39,215 nucleotides of DNA from a virus: positions 1 to 39,215 of the IMG/VR virus record IMGVR_UViG_3300037189_016545. One strand, given 5' to 3'. Of this stretch, positions 31,285-38,138 are shown in pieces. Position numbers and translations under genes: made by a program. The notes beneath the pieces were generated by a model. The model had not been told where the DNA came from. It made no database searches and saw only the letters and a list, made by a program, of their open reading frames with translations. Every line of letters starts with the position of its first letter. Position 1 is the stretch's first letter.

Positions 31285-31707
31285 TCAAAGCAAATTGGTA
31301 AAGGGTTGAATGGGCAATCTGCGGACGGCTCGGGCGCGGCACTGGCAGTCGATGTGGCTGTTGAACTGGGTGCCGGTGAAGTACTGACACCAGGCATACC
31401 TCGCGTCGGAGGCGTGCAGCGTGTTCGACCAGTACCAATTAGCCTTGAACTGAGCTTTCAGCGTGGCGAACAGCAGCGCCTGCTCGATGCGGTTGGGCAG
31501 GTCGCCGCCGATGGACTTGGCCCAGTCCATGGCGTCCTGCCAGGTGGCGTCGTCATGGTCGCCCGGCAGCAGGATGGTGTGATTGCTGTACGTTCCGCAG
31601 GCGCTGATGATCGCGCCGAGGTAGGTTTCGCCTTCGTTGAGGGCGGGGAGGGTGAGGGTGGGAGTGGTGCTGGGTGCGGCTTGGGCGGCGTCTGCAGCGG
31701 TGTTCAT
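31285..31707 (-). CDS. DGR variable protein 2 (C-type-lectin-like, DUF1566-type)
   Basis: The 140-residue target protein, paralogue of the 29137-29514 product. Lectin-like core: GGDLPNRIEQALLFATLKAQF (about 68-88), NWYWSNTLHASDARYAWCQYF (about 90-110), variable stretch to residue 121, then CRARAVRRL. It continues 10 residues beyond the variable repeat (PIQPFTNLL). I use ATG 31707 with GGAGGA seven bases upstream. First gene behind the left promoter, so it should be the most strongly made of the operon. Relative to TR one AAC codon is missing. Confidence 0.92.
   Translation of the reverse strand: MNTAADAAQAAPSTTPTLTLPALNEGETYLGAIISACGTYSNHTILLPGDHDDATWQDAMDWAKSIGGDLPNRIEQALLFATLKAQFKANWYWSNTLHASDARYAWCQYFTGTQFNSHIDCQCRARAVRRLPIQPFTNLL
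31317..31415 (-). repeat. DGR variable repeat 2 (VR2)
   Basis: 99 bp, aligned to the 102-bp TR with a single 3-base (AAC) gap. I count 10 base differences, all at TR adenines. The GC-rich 28-bp end is identical to TR and VR1. Confidence 0.94.
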
Positions 31708-31759
31708 GGTTTCCTCCATCGGTTGAAATTCGGCGGTGTTTTGCCGGGCGATGGAAGGC

Positions 31760-31788
31760 AGATTAACCAAAGGTAAAACGCTTGTCAA
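31760..31788 (-). promoter_or_regulatory. Left operon promoter (pL-like)
   Basis: Minus strand: -35 TTGACA (31788-31783), 17-base spacer, -10 TAATCT (31765-31760), close to the sigma70 consensus. It drives variable protein 2 and the whole left operon, including the DGR. Confidence 0.85.
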
Positions 31789-31804
31789 TAGCCAAAGGTG
31801 AAAT
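31766..31804. promoter_or_regulatory. Repressor-type operators at left promoter
   Basis: Two copies of a 14-mer, ACCAAAGGTAAAAC (31766-31779, within the spacer) and GCCAAAGGTGAAAT (31791-31804, upstream of -35). A third close copy, GCCAAAGGTTATT, lies between the CI-like and Cro-like genes (33098-33110). The shared motif suggests control by the phage repressor. Confidence 0.7.
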
Positions 31805-31865
31805 ATCTAGGCGCAATGACGCACCACCATGTGGCGGTGTCGGCTCAGGCAAGGTGCTGCAAGGG

Positions 31866-32576
31866 TTATTTAAAAATCGAGACGAAAAGCCGTCCGATAG
31901 CGCTGCCGATGGTGTGGGCGCGAGGTGCGGGTGGTGCACTTGCGGCGGGTTCGTCCAGGCTGATGCAAATCTCCATGGGCGGTTGCGGCGGGCGAGCGTC
32001 GCGCTCGGCGGTAGGAATGTAAGGCTTGCGCCTGTGCAGGCGGGCCAGGTGGGCTTTGCCGTTGGCCCCCTGCAAGCGGATCAGGGACAGCAGGGCATGG
32101 GCATCGTCCAGAGCGCGATGCGTCGCGGCGGTGGCAGTCCCGAAATGGGCGACCAGATCGCCGAGCCTCCGGTTTGGCGCTCCTTCGGCAACCCATGGGA
32201 CGCCGTACATGGTGCACGTCCATGGTTTTTGCGCGATCGATGGTATCAGCCGGGTGGCAAAACGATAGTCGAAGGCGGCATTGTGCGCATAAATTCGTTC
32301 GGCGCGTGCGATGAAGTCGGCGATGCGTTGATGATCCAGCGCCTGGCCGCGCACCATATCGGCAGTGATGCCGTTGACGCGTTGCGCGGTTTTGCCGATG
32401 GGACAGCCCGGTTCGCGCAGGGCGGAATAGGTGTCGAGCACCTCCATCACTTCGCCAGACGAGATGGCGTAGCGGAACAGCACCATGCCGATTTCGATGA
32501 TTTCATCTTCAGCGCCCAGCCCGGTGGTCTCGGCGTCCAGGATTAGTGCGGTGCAGGTCTTCACGGTGCGCGCCAT
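31866..32576 (-). CDS. DnaQ-like 3'-5' exonuclease
   Basis: The 236-residue DEDDh exonuclease: ALILDAETTGLG (Exo I, about 10-21), HNAAFDYRF (Exo II, about 98-106) and HRALDDAHALL (Exo III, about 152-162) provide the acidic residues and the His. A Pro-rich C-terminal tail follows. It could proofread, degrade host DNA or process recombination ends. It lies directly downstream of the CI-like gene on the same strand, so it may be made in the lysogen. ATG 32576. Confidence 0.88.
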   Translation of the reverse strand: MARTVKTCTALILDAETTGLGAEDEIIEIGMVLFRYAISSGEVMEVLDTYSALREPGCPIGKTAQRVNGITADMVRGQALDHQRIADFIARAERIYAHNAAFDYRFATRLIPSIAQKPWTCTMYGVPWVAEGAPNRRLGDLVAHFGTATAATHRALDDAHALLSLIRLQGANGKAHLARLHRRKPYIPTAERDARPPQPPMEICISLDEPAASAPPAPRAHTIGSAIGRLFVSIFK

Positions 32577-32651
32577 GGTCTATGTCTTTCGTCTAATTGA
32601 AAATATCCAGACTTGCTTGTACCTTTTTCGTGCGCCATTCCGTCATGGAAA

Positions 32652-33059
32652 TCACGCGGCCTTTTCTTTGACGGGGCGGTAGCGCTCGAGGGCCTGCGAG
32701 ACGGCCATGAGTGCCATGCCGCGCCCAGCCTCGTCGGTCGCTTCGCACAGCGCGATGATTTGGCGGATGGTCGCGTTCGAATGAATGTAGGGCAACGGCG
32801 TTGCCTCGCCTACACCATGTGCGGTTTCGTCGTGGCAGGTGTCCAGCCAGCCACGCTTCTCCCCAAAGGCGTCATCGAAACGCCAGGCGGTTTCCTTGCG
32901 CATACCACGAAGTTTCCCGGACCGCGAATCGAAGGCGCCATTGCGGTAATTGAGATATTGCGCGTAACTCATGCTGACCAGGTCAGCCGCGGCTTTTGGG
33001 GACCCGGCACGCTTCTCCAGCGCCCGAATATTGGTGCGGCGGATCTCGTCAATGTCCAT
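32652..33059 (-). CDS. CI-like repressor with HTH
   Basis: The 135-residue protein. N-terminal helices (DIDEIRRTNIRALEKRAGSP, then KAAADLVSMSYAQYLNYRNG) make an HTH of the lambda-repressor type. The rest (KETAWRFDDAFGEKRGWLDT, TIRQIIALCEATDEAGRGMALM) matches short CI-like regulators without a LexA-type peptidase domain, so induction would not be by self-cleavage. It is divergent from the Cro-like gene across an 84-base operator region. Confidence 0.82.
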   Translation of the reverse strand: MDIDEIRRTNIRALEKRAGSPKAAADLVSMSYAQYLNYRNGAFDSRSGKLRGMRKETAWRFDDAFGEKRGWLDTCHDETAHGVGEATPLPYIHSNATIRQIIALCEATDEAGRGMALMAVSQALERYRPVKEKAA

Positions 33060-33097
33060 TGGCTAATTGGATAACAATTCGCTAATCAAGTAAATTC

Positions 33098-33137
33098 GCC
33101 AAAGGTTATTGACTTTGGTTTTACCTAGCGCTAAATT
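33098..33137 (+). promoter_or_regulatory. Right promoter and operator (pR-like)
   Basis: -35 TTGACT (33109-33114), 17-base spacer, -10 TAAATT (33132-33137). The operator GCCAAAGGTTATT (33098-33110) overlaps the -35, and CTTTGGTTTTACC in the spacer is a further partial site. Transcription should start at about 33143-33145, at the ATG of the Cro-like gene, giving a leaderless or nearly leaderless mRNA. Confidence 0.75.
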
Positions 33138-33143
33138 GCAGGC

Positions 33144-33554
33144 ATGAGACTGAAAGACTATATCGGTAAGCGTGGCAGCGGCCACCAACTGGCGCGTGCT
33201 GTAGGCGTGTCGGGGGTCATCATCAGCCAATGGAAAACGGGTGCGCGCCAGGTGCCCGCCGAGCGCTGCATCGAAATCGAGCGCGCCACCAGCGGCATCG
33301 TCACGTGTGAAGAGCTTCGGCCGGACGTCGACTGGGCATACCTGCGCGCCGCCCAAGTGGTCGCCGAACCCCACAAGGATGAGGCCCCTCCCGCCCGCGC
33401 GCTCGCCTGCGCCACGCAAAGCGTGCGCCTCACCGTCGACCGGCGTGATGCCGATCGCCGTGATCTGGCGCGGCGCGCGGAGGCGGTCGAGGCGCCGAAT
33501 CCCAACCAATTGCCGTTGGCGCTGTCCGGCGAACCCCACCAGGAGGCGGCGTGA
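33144..33554 (+). CDS. Cro/YdaS-like DNA-binding protein
   Basis: The 136-residue protein. Residues 1-55 (MRLKDYIGKRGSGHQLARAV and VSGVIISQWKTGARQVPAERCIEIERATSG) form a YdaS/Cro-type HTH that antagonises the repressor. The C-terminal half is an Ala/Arg-rich extension ending in QLPLALSGEPHQEAA. No ribosome site precedes ATG 33144, consistent with a leaderless transcript. GTGA overlap with the next gene. Confidence 0.85.
   Translation: MRLKDYIGKRGSGHQLARAVGVSGVIISQWKTGARQVPAERCIEIERATSGIVTCEELRPDVDWAYLRAAQVVAEPHKDEAPPARALACATQSVRLTVDRRDADRRDLARRAEAVEAPNPNQLPLALSGEPHQEAA
33531..33552 (+). repeat. 22-bp direct repeat, copy 1
   Basis: GAACCCCACCAGGAGGCGGC plus GT, repeated exactly at 33849-33870. 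This copy contains the AGGAGG ribosome site of the gene starting at GTG 33551. Confidence 0.85.
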
Positions 33555-33772
33555 GCTGCGGGTCGCGCCTACTGGACCTGTTTTACATCGCCGTGTCGGC
33601 GGCGGCGGGAGTGGCGGTGCTCGACCACCTAATCTGCGCCTGGTGGTCTGCTCGCGTTCAGCGCCAGCAGGACCGTGATGGCGAGAAAGCCGGCGCCGGC
33701 GCTGGTGTAGCCGAAAAGCCAGGCACCAAGCGCGAAGGCGCCGCAGACCAGGGCGCCGGCGATGCGAAATGA
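33551..33772 (+). CDS. Hypothetical membrane-anchored small protein
   Basis: A 73-residue protein starting at GTG 33551 (GTGA overlap, AGGAGG four bases upstream). One membrane helix (LLDLFYIAVSAAAGVAVLDHLI, about 7-28) followed by a hydrophilic Gly/Ala/Lys/Asp-rich tail. No family recognised. Its downstream region (33773-33893) holds a small stem-loop (TTCACG...CGTGAA near 33775-33797) and the second copy of the 22-bp repeat. Confidence 0.65.
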   Translation: MSCGSRLLDLFYIAVSAAAGVAVLDHLICAWWSARVQRQQDRDGEKAGAGAGVAEKPGTKREGAADQGAGDAK

Positions 33773-33848
33773 TTTCACGGATCGTTCCTTTCGTGAAGGG
33801 TTGATGCGAGTGGAATCGGCAATCTATCACGGGGGAACGATCCACCCA

Positions 33849-33870
33849 GAACCCCACCAGGAGGCGGCGT
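33849..33870 (+). repeat. 22-bp direct repeat, copy 2
   Basis: Exact second copy of the 33531-33552 repeat, 318 bp downstream, here followed by TAGGCCGCC and the ribosome site of the gene at 33894. It probably marks a duplication of a translation start region. Confidence 0.85.
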
Positions 33871-33893
33871 AGGCCGCCGGAAAGGAAATCACC

Positions 33894-34184
33894 ATGATCG
33901 TCAAGAGGCAGTCTCTCCCGCTGCCGGGTACGCGCCTGGCAAGAGAACGAGAGAGCCGGCATTCCATGGCGGCGGCCAGCAAGTGGTTTGCGGAAATCGC
34001 CGATCTGGCGGCGCTGAGAACCACCACAGGAAGGGGTTGGCCTGTGCAGCCCTATGCTTGCGAATGCGGGAACGAAAAATGTGACGGGAAGAGTTACCGG
34101 CCGCCTTATTCCTCTGTTCGAGTGTCCTGCCCACGTCTGGCCTCGGTGCAGAGTTCCGAAAACACCGCCGTCAGTACGGTGTGA
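33894..34184 (+). CDS. Hypothetical protein, right operon
   Basis: A 96-residue protein. The first 67 residues (MIVKRQSLPLPGTRLARERE and on to CECGNEKCDGK) look natural and carry a Cys cluster (ACECGNEKC, about 55-63). The last 30 overlap the opposing gene 34106-34336 and may be chance. GGAAAGG eight bases before ATG 33894 supports the start. Function unknown. Confidence 0.5.
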   Translation: MIVKRQSLPLPGTRLARERESRHSMAAASKWFAEIADLAALRTTTGRGWPVQPYACECGNEKCDGKSYRPPYSSVRVSCPRLASVQSSENTAVSTV

Positions 34185-34336
34185 TCGGCTGTGTCGCCGA
34201 GAAGGCTCGCACAGATGGATTGGGTTGTCTTCAGCCGCTCGAATATGGCGACGGCGGCATCGATCTCCTTTGTGGGGCAATTGCGCGCGGCATGCAGCGC
34301 TTCGAGACGGTGGTCGAACGTGGTTGTGAAATCCAT
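34106..34336 (-). CDS. Hypothetical helical protein, opposite strand
   Basis: A 76-residue helical protein, MDFTTTFDHRLEALHAARNC and on (IDAAVAIFERLKTTQSIC, TVLTAVFSELCTEARR). GAAAGGAACCGCC precedes ATG 34336. It runs against the surrounding right operon and overlaps the preceding plus gene by 79 bases; one of the two 3' ends may be wrong. No family recognised. Confidence 0.55.
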   Translation of the reverse strand: MDFTTTFDHRLEALHAARNCPTKEIDAAVAIFERLKTTQSICASLLGDTADHTVLTAVFSELCTEARRGQDTRTEE

Positions 34337-34443
34337 GGCGGTTCCTTTCGGCGGGTCGTTGCGTGAGAACTTCGATTCTATCCGTCATGGGCTGGCCTCT
34401 CTTTTGGTTTCCTCCCGCTCGGCATCGTCTTCTGCCGAGCTTC

Positions 34444-34485
34444 AGGCTGTCGGTGTGATGTCCGCACCGACAGCCTATTTTTTTT
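34444..34485 (+). terminator. Strong rho-independent terminator
   Basis: A perfect 12-bp stem (AGGCTGTCGGTG at 34444-34455, CACCGACAGCCT at 34465-34476) with a 9-base loop, then A and eight T (34478-34485). It ends the short right transcript after the Cro region, in the position of a lambda tR1-like terminator ahead of the CII-like gene. Confidence 0.9.
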
Positions 34486-34499
34486 CGCGTCTTTTGGCT

Positions 34500-34526
34500 G
34501 TACCTACGAGTACCTAAAATAGGTAC
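34500..34526. promoter_or_regulatory. Palindromic operator before CII-like gene
   Basis: GTACCTA occurs at 34500-34506 and again at 34510-34516, and inverted as TAGGTAC at 34520-34526, making a perfect 7-3-7 palindrome (34510-34526) plus an extra half-site. A possible -10 (TAAAAT, 34515-34520) lies in the palindrome with a weak -35 (TTTTGG, 34492-34497), so a bound protein would block or position the polymerase. Confidence 0.65.
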
Positions 34527-34530
34527 AGGG

Positions 34531-34920
34531 ATGGAATCCATGCAGAGCAGCCTGTTCCATGAGCGCATTGAGGATGCGCTGGACGAAGTGATTCGCCACT
34601 GCGGCGGGCGCAAGAAGGTGGCCGGCGAGATGTGGCCGGACAAGCCGGCGCGCGAGGCGCACAACCTGATGGACGCCTGCCTGAACCCCGAGCGGCGCGA
34701 GCGCTTCACACCATCGCAAGTGCTTTACCTGGCGCGCCGAGGGCGCGAGGTGGGCTGCCACGCGATCATGGCGTTCTTCGCGCGCGAATGCGGTTATGCG
34801 GAAGTCAAGCCGATCACGCCGGCCGAGGAGATCGACCGCGTTACCTCCGTGGTCGAGACCACGACGAAGACGCTGATCTCCGCCCTGGCGGTACTCGAAC
34901 GCTTGCAGCGGACCTCATGA
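34531..34920 (+). CDS. CII-like transcription regulator
   Basis: The 129-residue protein resembles phage CII-like proteins of proteobacterial siphophages: FHERIEDALDEVIRHCGGRKKVAGEMWPDK (about 9-38), NLMDACLNPERRERFTPSQVLYLARRGREVG (about 45-75), then FFARECGYAEVKPITPAEE. The N-terminal half should form the HTH. The first ATG (34531) lies against the operator; ATG 34540 is an alternative. It sits between the Cro-side terminator and the primase, the place of cII in lambdoid maps. ATGA overlap downstream. Confidence 0.78.
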   Translation: MESMQSSLFHERIEDALDEVIRHCGGRKKVAGEMWPDKPAREAHNLMDACLNPERRERFTPSQVLYLARRGREVGCHAIMAFFARECGYAEVKPITPAEEIDRVTSVVETTTKTLISALAVLERLQRTS

Positions 34921-35114
34921 GGGAATACCACCGGCCGCGCATCCTGGCGCTGCGCCAAACGCAGCGACACGATCAGTTGCGCCGCGAGCTGGTGAGTATC
35001 GACGCGCCGCCGGTGGCGGTGATCGATGGCGCTCAGTTGATCATGGCGCGCTGGTGGCATCGGGCCGGCGGGTACCCGGTCGGCCGTGTGTTCGGGACCT
35101 TCATGCAGACCTGA
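34917..35114 (+). CDS. Hypothetical protein upstream of primase
   Basis: A 65-residue basic protein, MREYHRPRILALRQTQRHDQ and on, ending AQLIMARWWHRAGGYPVGRVFGTFMQT. Starts in ATGA overlap with the CII-like gene and ends six bases before the primase start, so it belongs to the same operon. No family known. Confidence 0.65.
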   Translation: MREYHRPRILALRQTQRHDQLRRELVSIDAPPVAVIDGAQLIMARWWHRAGGYPVGRVFGTFMQT

Positions 35115-35120
35115 CGCGGC

Positions 35121-37616
35121 ATGACGAAAAACAACAATACGGCGGACGGGGAGGGCGGTGCGCACCGGCGCATCGATGTCGACGCGCTGCTGTCGCGCGT
35201 CGACATCGTCAAGCTCATCGATTCCTACATTCCGCTGACGAAGTCCGGTGCGGAATACGAGGCCTGTTGCCCGTTCCATACCGAGAGTACGCCGTCGTTC
35301 AAGGTGAGCGAGACCAAGCAGATATATCACTGCTTCGGCTGCGGCGCCAATGGCTCTGCCATCTCCTTCCTGGTCGAATATCGCGGGTTGTCGTTCCTGG
35401 ATGCCTGCCGCGAGCTGGGCGCGGATGTTCCGGGCGCCTCCTCGCCGGGCGAAAAACAGGAAGCGGTGCAGCGCGAGTCGGTGAAACAGAAAAAGCCCGA
35501 TCCGGTCTGGACGCCGCTTCAGGTGGCGCCGCCGGACGCTCCCGAACCGCCGAAGGCGCACGTCAAGCGCGGCGTGCCGGAGATGACCTGGTGTTACCGC
35601 GCCGCGGCCGGCGCGGTGATCGGGTACGTGTATCGGTTCCGTACCAGCGATGGCGGCAAAGACACGATTCCGCTTTCATGGGCGCGCCGCGAGGATACCG
35701 GCGTCGAGGCGTGGCATTGGATTTCGTTCGCGAAGCCGCGCCCGCTGTACGGCCTGGATCGGCTTGCGGCGAGGCCGGAGGCGACAGTGTTGCTGGTCGA
35801 GGGCGAGAAGTGCGCCGATGCGGCTCAGGCGCAGTTGCCCGACCTGGTGGTGGTGAGCTGGCCGGGCGGCTGCAACGCGGAAGGCAAGGTGAATTGGACG
35901 CCGCTCGCCGGTCGCAAGGTGATGACCTGGGCCGATTGCGACGCGAAGCGCGCGCCGCTGACCAAGGCGGAACGCGATGCCTTGCCGGACAAACAGGCGC
36001 GTGCGACCGCGCAGGCGGAAAAGCCCTTGCTGCCGGAGGCGCAGCAGCCCGGCACCAAGGCGATGCGCGGGATCCACGGCCATCTGCATGCGCTCAACGC
36101 GCGGGTATGGTCGATCGCGATCCCGCCGCCTGGCGAGAAGCCGAACGGCTGGGACATCGCGGATGCGATCGCGGAAGGGCTGGTGGGCGAAGCCTTGGTC
36201 GCGCATATCCGCACTCAGGCAGCCAGGGTGGCGGCGCCGGGCGCGATCGATGCGATTGTGGGCGCTCCGGAAACGTTTTCTACCCCTTGCGGTGCTGGCG
36301 CGGGCCAGGGACCTCCACCGGATGACGATGGCTATGACGGCGACCACGGGCCGCAGGGCTGGCGCCGACTGCTGGTGCGCCGCGACGGCAAGCTGGTCGA
36401 CTGCCGCGAAAATGTCTATTACATGCTCAAGCATCATCCGGACTGGCAGGGTGTGCTGTGGGCCGACGAATTCGCGAAGCGCATCGTGGTGCGCAAGCCG
36501 CCGCCCTGGGCGTTGCCGGCGAGCTTCGTGCCAGGCAGCGAGTGGGACCCGAACGATAGCTTGCGGCTGGGCTTGTGGCTGACGCAGCGCGAGCGGCTGT
36601 TGATTCGGAACGAACAGAATTTGTCGCGGGCGGCAGCCTGGGTCGCGTCGGAATCGAAATGTCATCCGGTGCGCGAGTATCTCGACTCGCTGGTGTGGGA
36701 CGGTACCGAGCGCACCAAGAAATGGCTGACGGACTACATGGGCGTCAAGGCGACGGAGTACACCGAGCTGGCCGGGCACTTCTTCCTGATCGGCATGGTG
36801 GCGCGGATCTTCAAACCGGGCTGCCAGATGCGCTTCATGGTGATCTTCGAGGGCGCGCAGTACCGCGGCAAGTCGTCGGCGCTGCGAGTGCTGGGCGGCA
36901 AGTGGTACAGCGACTCGCTGCTCGATCTGCACAACAAAGACGTGTATCAAATCATCCAGGGCATCTGGCTGCACGAGATCGGTGAGCTGGATTCGTTCAG
37001 CCGGGCGGACGCTACCAGGGTCAAGGCGTTTGTGTCGAGCCAGACCGATCGCTTCCGCGCGCCTTACGACACCGTGCCGCGCGACTGGGAGCGCCAGGTG
37101 GTGTTCGGCGGTTCGACGAATCAGGATGAGTATTTCAAGGATCCGACGGGCAACACGCGCTTCTGGCCGTTGCGGGCCGAGGAAGTGGAGTCGATCAACA
37201 TCGACGGCCTGGCCGGCGCGCGCGATCAGTTGTTTGCTGAGGCGGTGGCCCTGTTCAAGGCGGGCGAGCGCTGGCATCCGACCAGCGATGAGCAGCGACG
37301 CCTGTTCGAGCCGGAACAATCGGCTCGGGAGATCGTCGATCCGTGGCAGTCGATCATCCATCGCTACCTGGATGGAACCACTGTCAGCCGCGTCACGGCG
37401 GCCGAGCTGCTGATCGACTGCCTGAAGATCGAGATCGGCAAGATCGACCGCGCCAAGCAGCAGAGCATGAGCGTCGCCGCGATCATGAAGCGGTTGGGGT
37501 GGAAGAAGCAGAGGGACGGCGCCGGCGACCGTGAGTATTACTACGAGCGGCCAAAGGATGCCGGCGCGCAGCCTGGCAGTCCGCAGGCGGAAGGGGGCGG
37601 CGATGTGCCGTTCTGA
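35121..37616 (+). CDS. Primase-helicase (CHC2 zinc finger, TOPRIM-like, VirE helicase)
   Basis: The 831-residue replication protein. Residues about 28-95 form a CHC2 zinc finger as in DnaG (ACCPFHTESTPSFKV, then YHCFGCGANG; Cys 50, His 53, Cys 71, Cys 74). Residues about 220-290 look TOPRIM-like (VLLVEGEKCADAA, TWADCD). Residues about 520-760 are a VirE/SF3-type helicase with the P-loop EGAQYRGKSS (about 576-585), LHEIGELDSF and the sensor-like GSTNQDEYFKDPTGNTRFWPL. One protein thus primes and unwinds at the phage origin. No separate DNA polymerase is present, so host polymerase must extend. Confidence 0.92.
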   Translation: MTKNNNTADGEGGAHRRIDVDALLSRVDIVKLIDSYIPLTKSGAEYEACCPFHTESTPSFKVSETKQIYHCFGCGANGSAISFLVEYRGLSFLDACRELGADVPGASSPGEKQEAVQRESVKQKKPDPVWTPLQVAPPDAPEPPKAHVKRGVPEMTWCYRAAAGAVIGYVYRFRTSDGGKDTIPLSWARREDTGVEAWHWISFAKPRPLYGLDRLAARPEATVLLVEGEKCADAAQAQLPDLVVVSWPGGCNAEGKVNWTPLAGRKVMTWADCDAKRAPLTKAERDALPDKQARATAQAEKPLLPEAQQPGTKAMRGIHGHLHALNARVWSIAIPPPGEKPNGWDIADAIAEGLVGEALVAHIRTQAARVAAPGAIDAIVGAPETFSTPCGAGAGQGPPPDDDGYDGDHGPQGWRRLLVRRDGKLVDCRENVYYMLKHHPDWQGVLWADEFAKRIVVRKPPPWALPASFVPGSEWDPNDSLRLGLWLTQRERLLIRNEQNLSRAAAWVASESKCHPVREYLDSLVWDGTERTKKWLTDYMGVKATEYTELAGHFFLIGMVARIFKPGCQMRFMVIFEGAQYRGKSSALRVLGGKWYSDSLLDLHNKDVYQIIQGIWLHEIGELDSFSRADATRVKAFVSSQTDRFRAPYDTVPRDWERQVVFGGSTNQDEYFKDPTGNTRFWPLRAEEVESINIDGLAGARDQLFAEAVALFKAGERWHPTSDEQRRLFEPEQSAREIVDPWQSIIHRYLDGTTVSRVTAAELLIDCLKIEIGKIDRAKQQSMSVAAIMKRLGWKKQRDGAGDREYYYERPKDAGAQPGSPQAEGGGDVPF

Positions 37617-37632
37617 CCAGGGATCGGTGATT

Positions 37633-37905
37633 CCGTCCAACCTCAAGGTTGGACGGCCCGGAAAAGGTCGGACGGCGCAAACCCGCATGGATAGGGCATC
37701 CGTCCAACCGTCTAACCTCGTCCGACCTCGCCGGGCGCGCACACGTGAGCGGGCGCGCAGGTGCGCAGGAGCGCGCGCGTATACGCGCCCGCGCGGGCAG
37801 ATATACACATTCAGGTTAGACGAGGTTAGGAGGTTGGACGGATGCAGGTGGCACAAGGGTTTCCATCGTCCAACCTCACGCCTAACCTTTGCGGAGGTTG
37901 GACGG
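37633..37905. other. Iteron-like repeat array, candidate replication origin
   Basis: About ten copies of the decamer CGTCCAACCT or its complement AGGTTGGACG, exact or with one or two changes: 37633, 37646, 37665, 37700, 37709, 37719, 37813, 37831, 37867, 37879 and 37895. The first two form a perfect 11-bp inverted repeat with a 2-base gap (37633-37656). The middle (37735-37805) is an extremely GC-rich alternating purine-pyrimidine stretch followed by a short AT patch. It is directly downstream of the primase-helicase and contains no gene. An origin or multi-site operator is likely. Confidence 0.65.
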
Positions 37906-38138
37906 TGATTGAGCAGATGCGCCTCGATTTCCCTTTGGCGGCCAAGGCAGAGGAATGGACGGCCGAAGATCAGGCGGCGATCGGTGAGGCGGTCAAGGCA
38001 GCGATTGCGGCGGGGGACGATGAGGCGCTGGCGTACTGGGCCGGGCGCATCGGTGATGGGGCAGCTCGGTGGCGTGCCTGGTGCGATCGGGTGCGGGCAA
38101 TTGAGGCCGCCATCAAGGCGCAGAGGTTGGCGGCATGA
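37905..38138 (+). CDS. Hypothetical acidic protein, right operon
   Basis: A 77-residue protein, start GTG 37905 (GGAGG at 37892-37896); ATG 37917 is an alternative. Sequence MRLDFPLAAKAEEWTAEDQA after the first four residues, then Ala-rich helix and RWRAWCDRVRAIEAAIKAQR. The longer open frame to 37842 would translate the repeat array. Unknown function; ATGA overlap downstream. Confidence 0.65.
   Translation: MIEQMRLDFPLAAKAEEWTAEDQAAIGEAVKAAIAAGDDEALAYWAGRIGDGAARWRAWCDRVRAIEAAIKAQRLAA

Noticed and set aside
28498-31415. Three near-identical 100-bp blocks as a CRISPR array or simple repeat family
   Set aside because: Spacing is irregular, two copies lie in coding 3' ends, and differences are restricted to template adenines, which identifies TR and VRs of a DGR.
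33063-34709. 548-codon minus-strand frame across the Cro-CII region
   Set aside because: It crosses a terminator, operators and several better-supported genes, and has no recognisable domain.
37633-37656. 11-bp inverted repeat after the primase stop as a terminator
   Set aside because: The stem is perfect but the loop is only 2 bases and no T run follows; it is better explained as part of the decamer array.
35676-37856. 726-codon minus-strand frame opposite the primase-helicase
   Set aside because: Arg/Pro/His-rich shadow frame of a well-supported gene.
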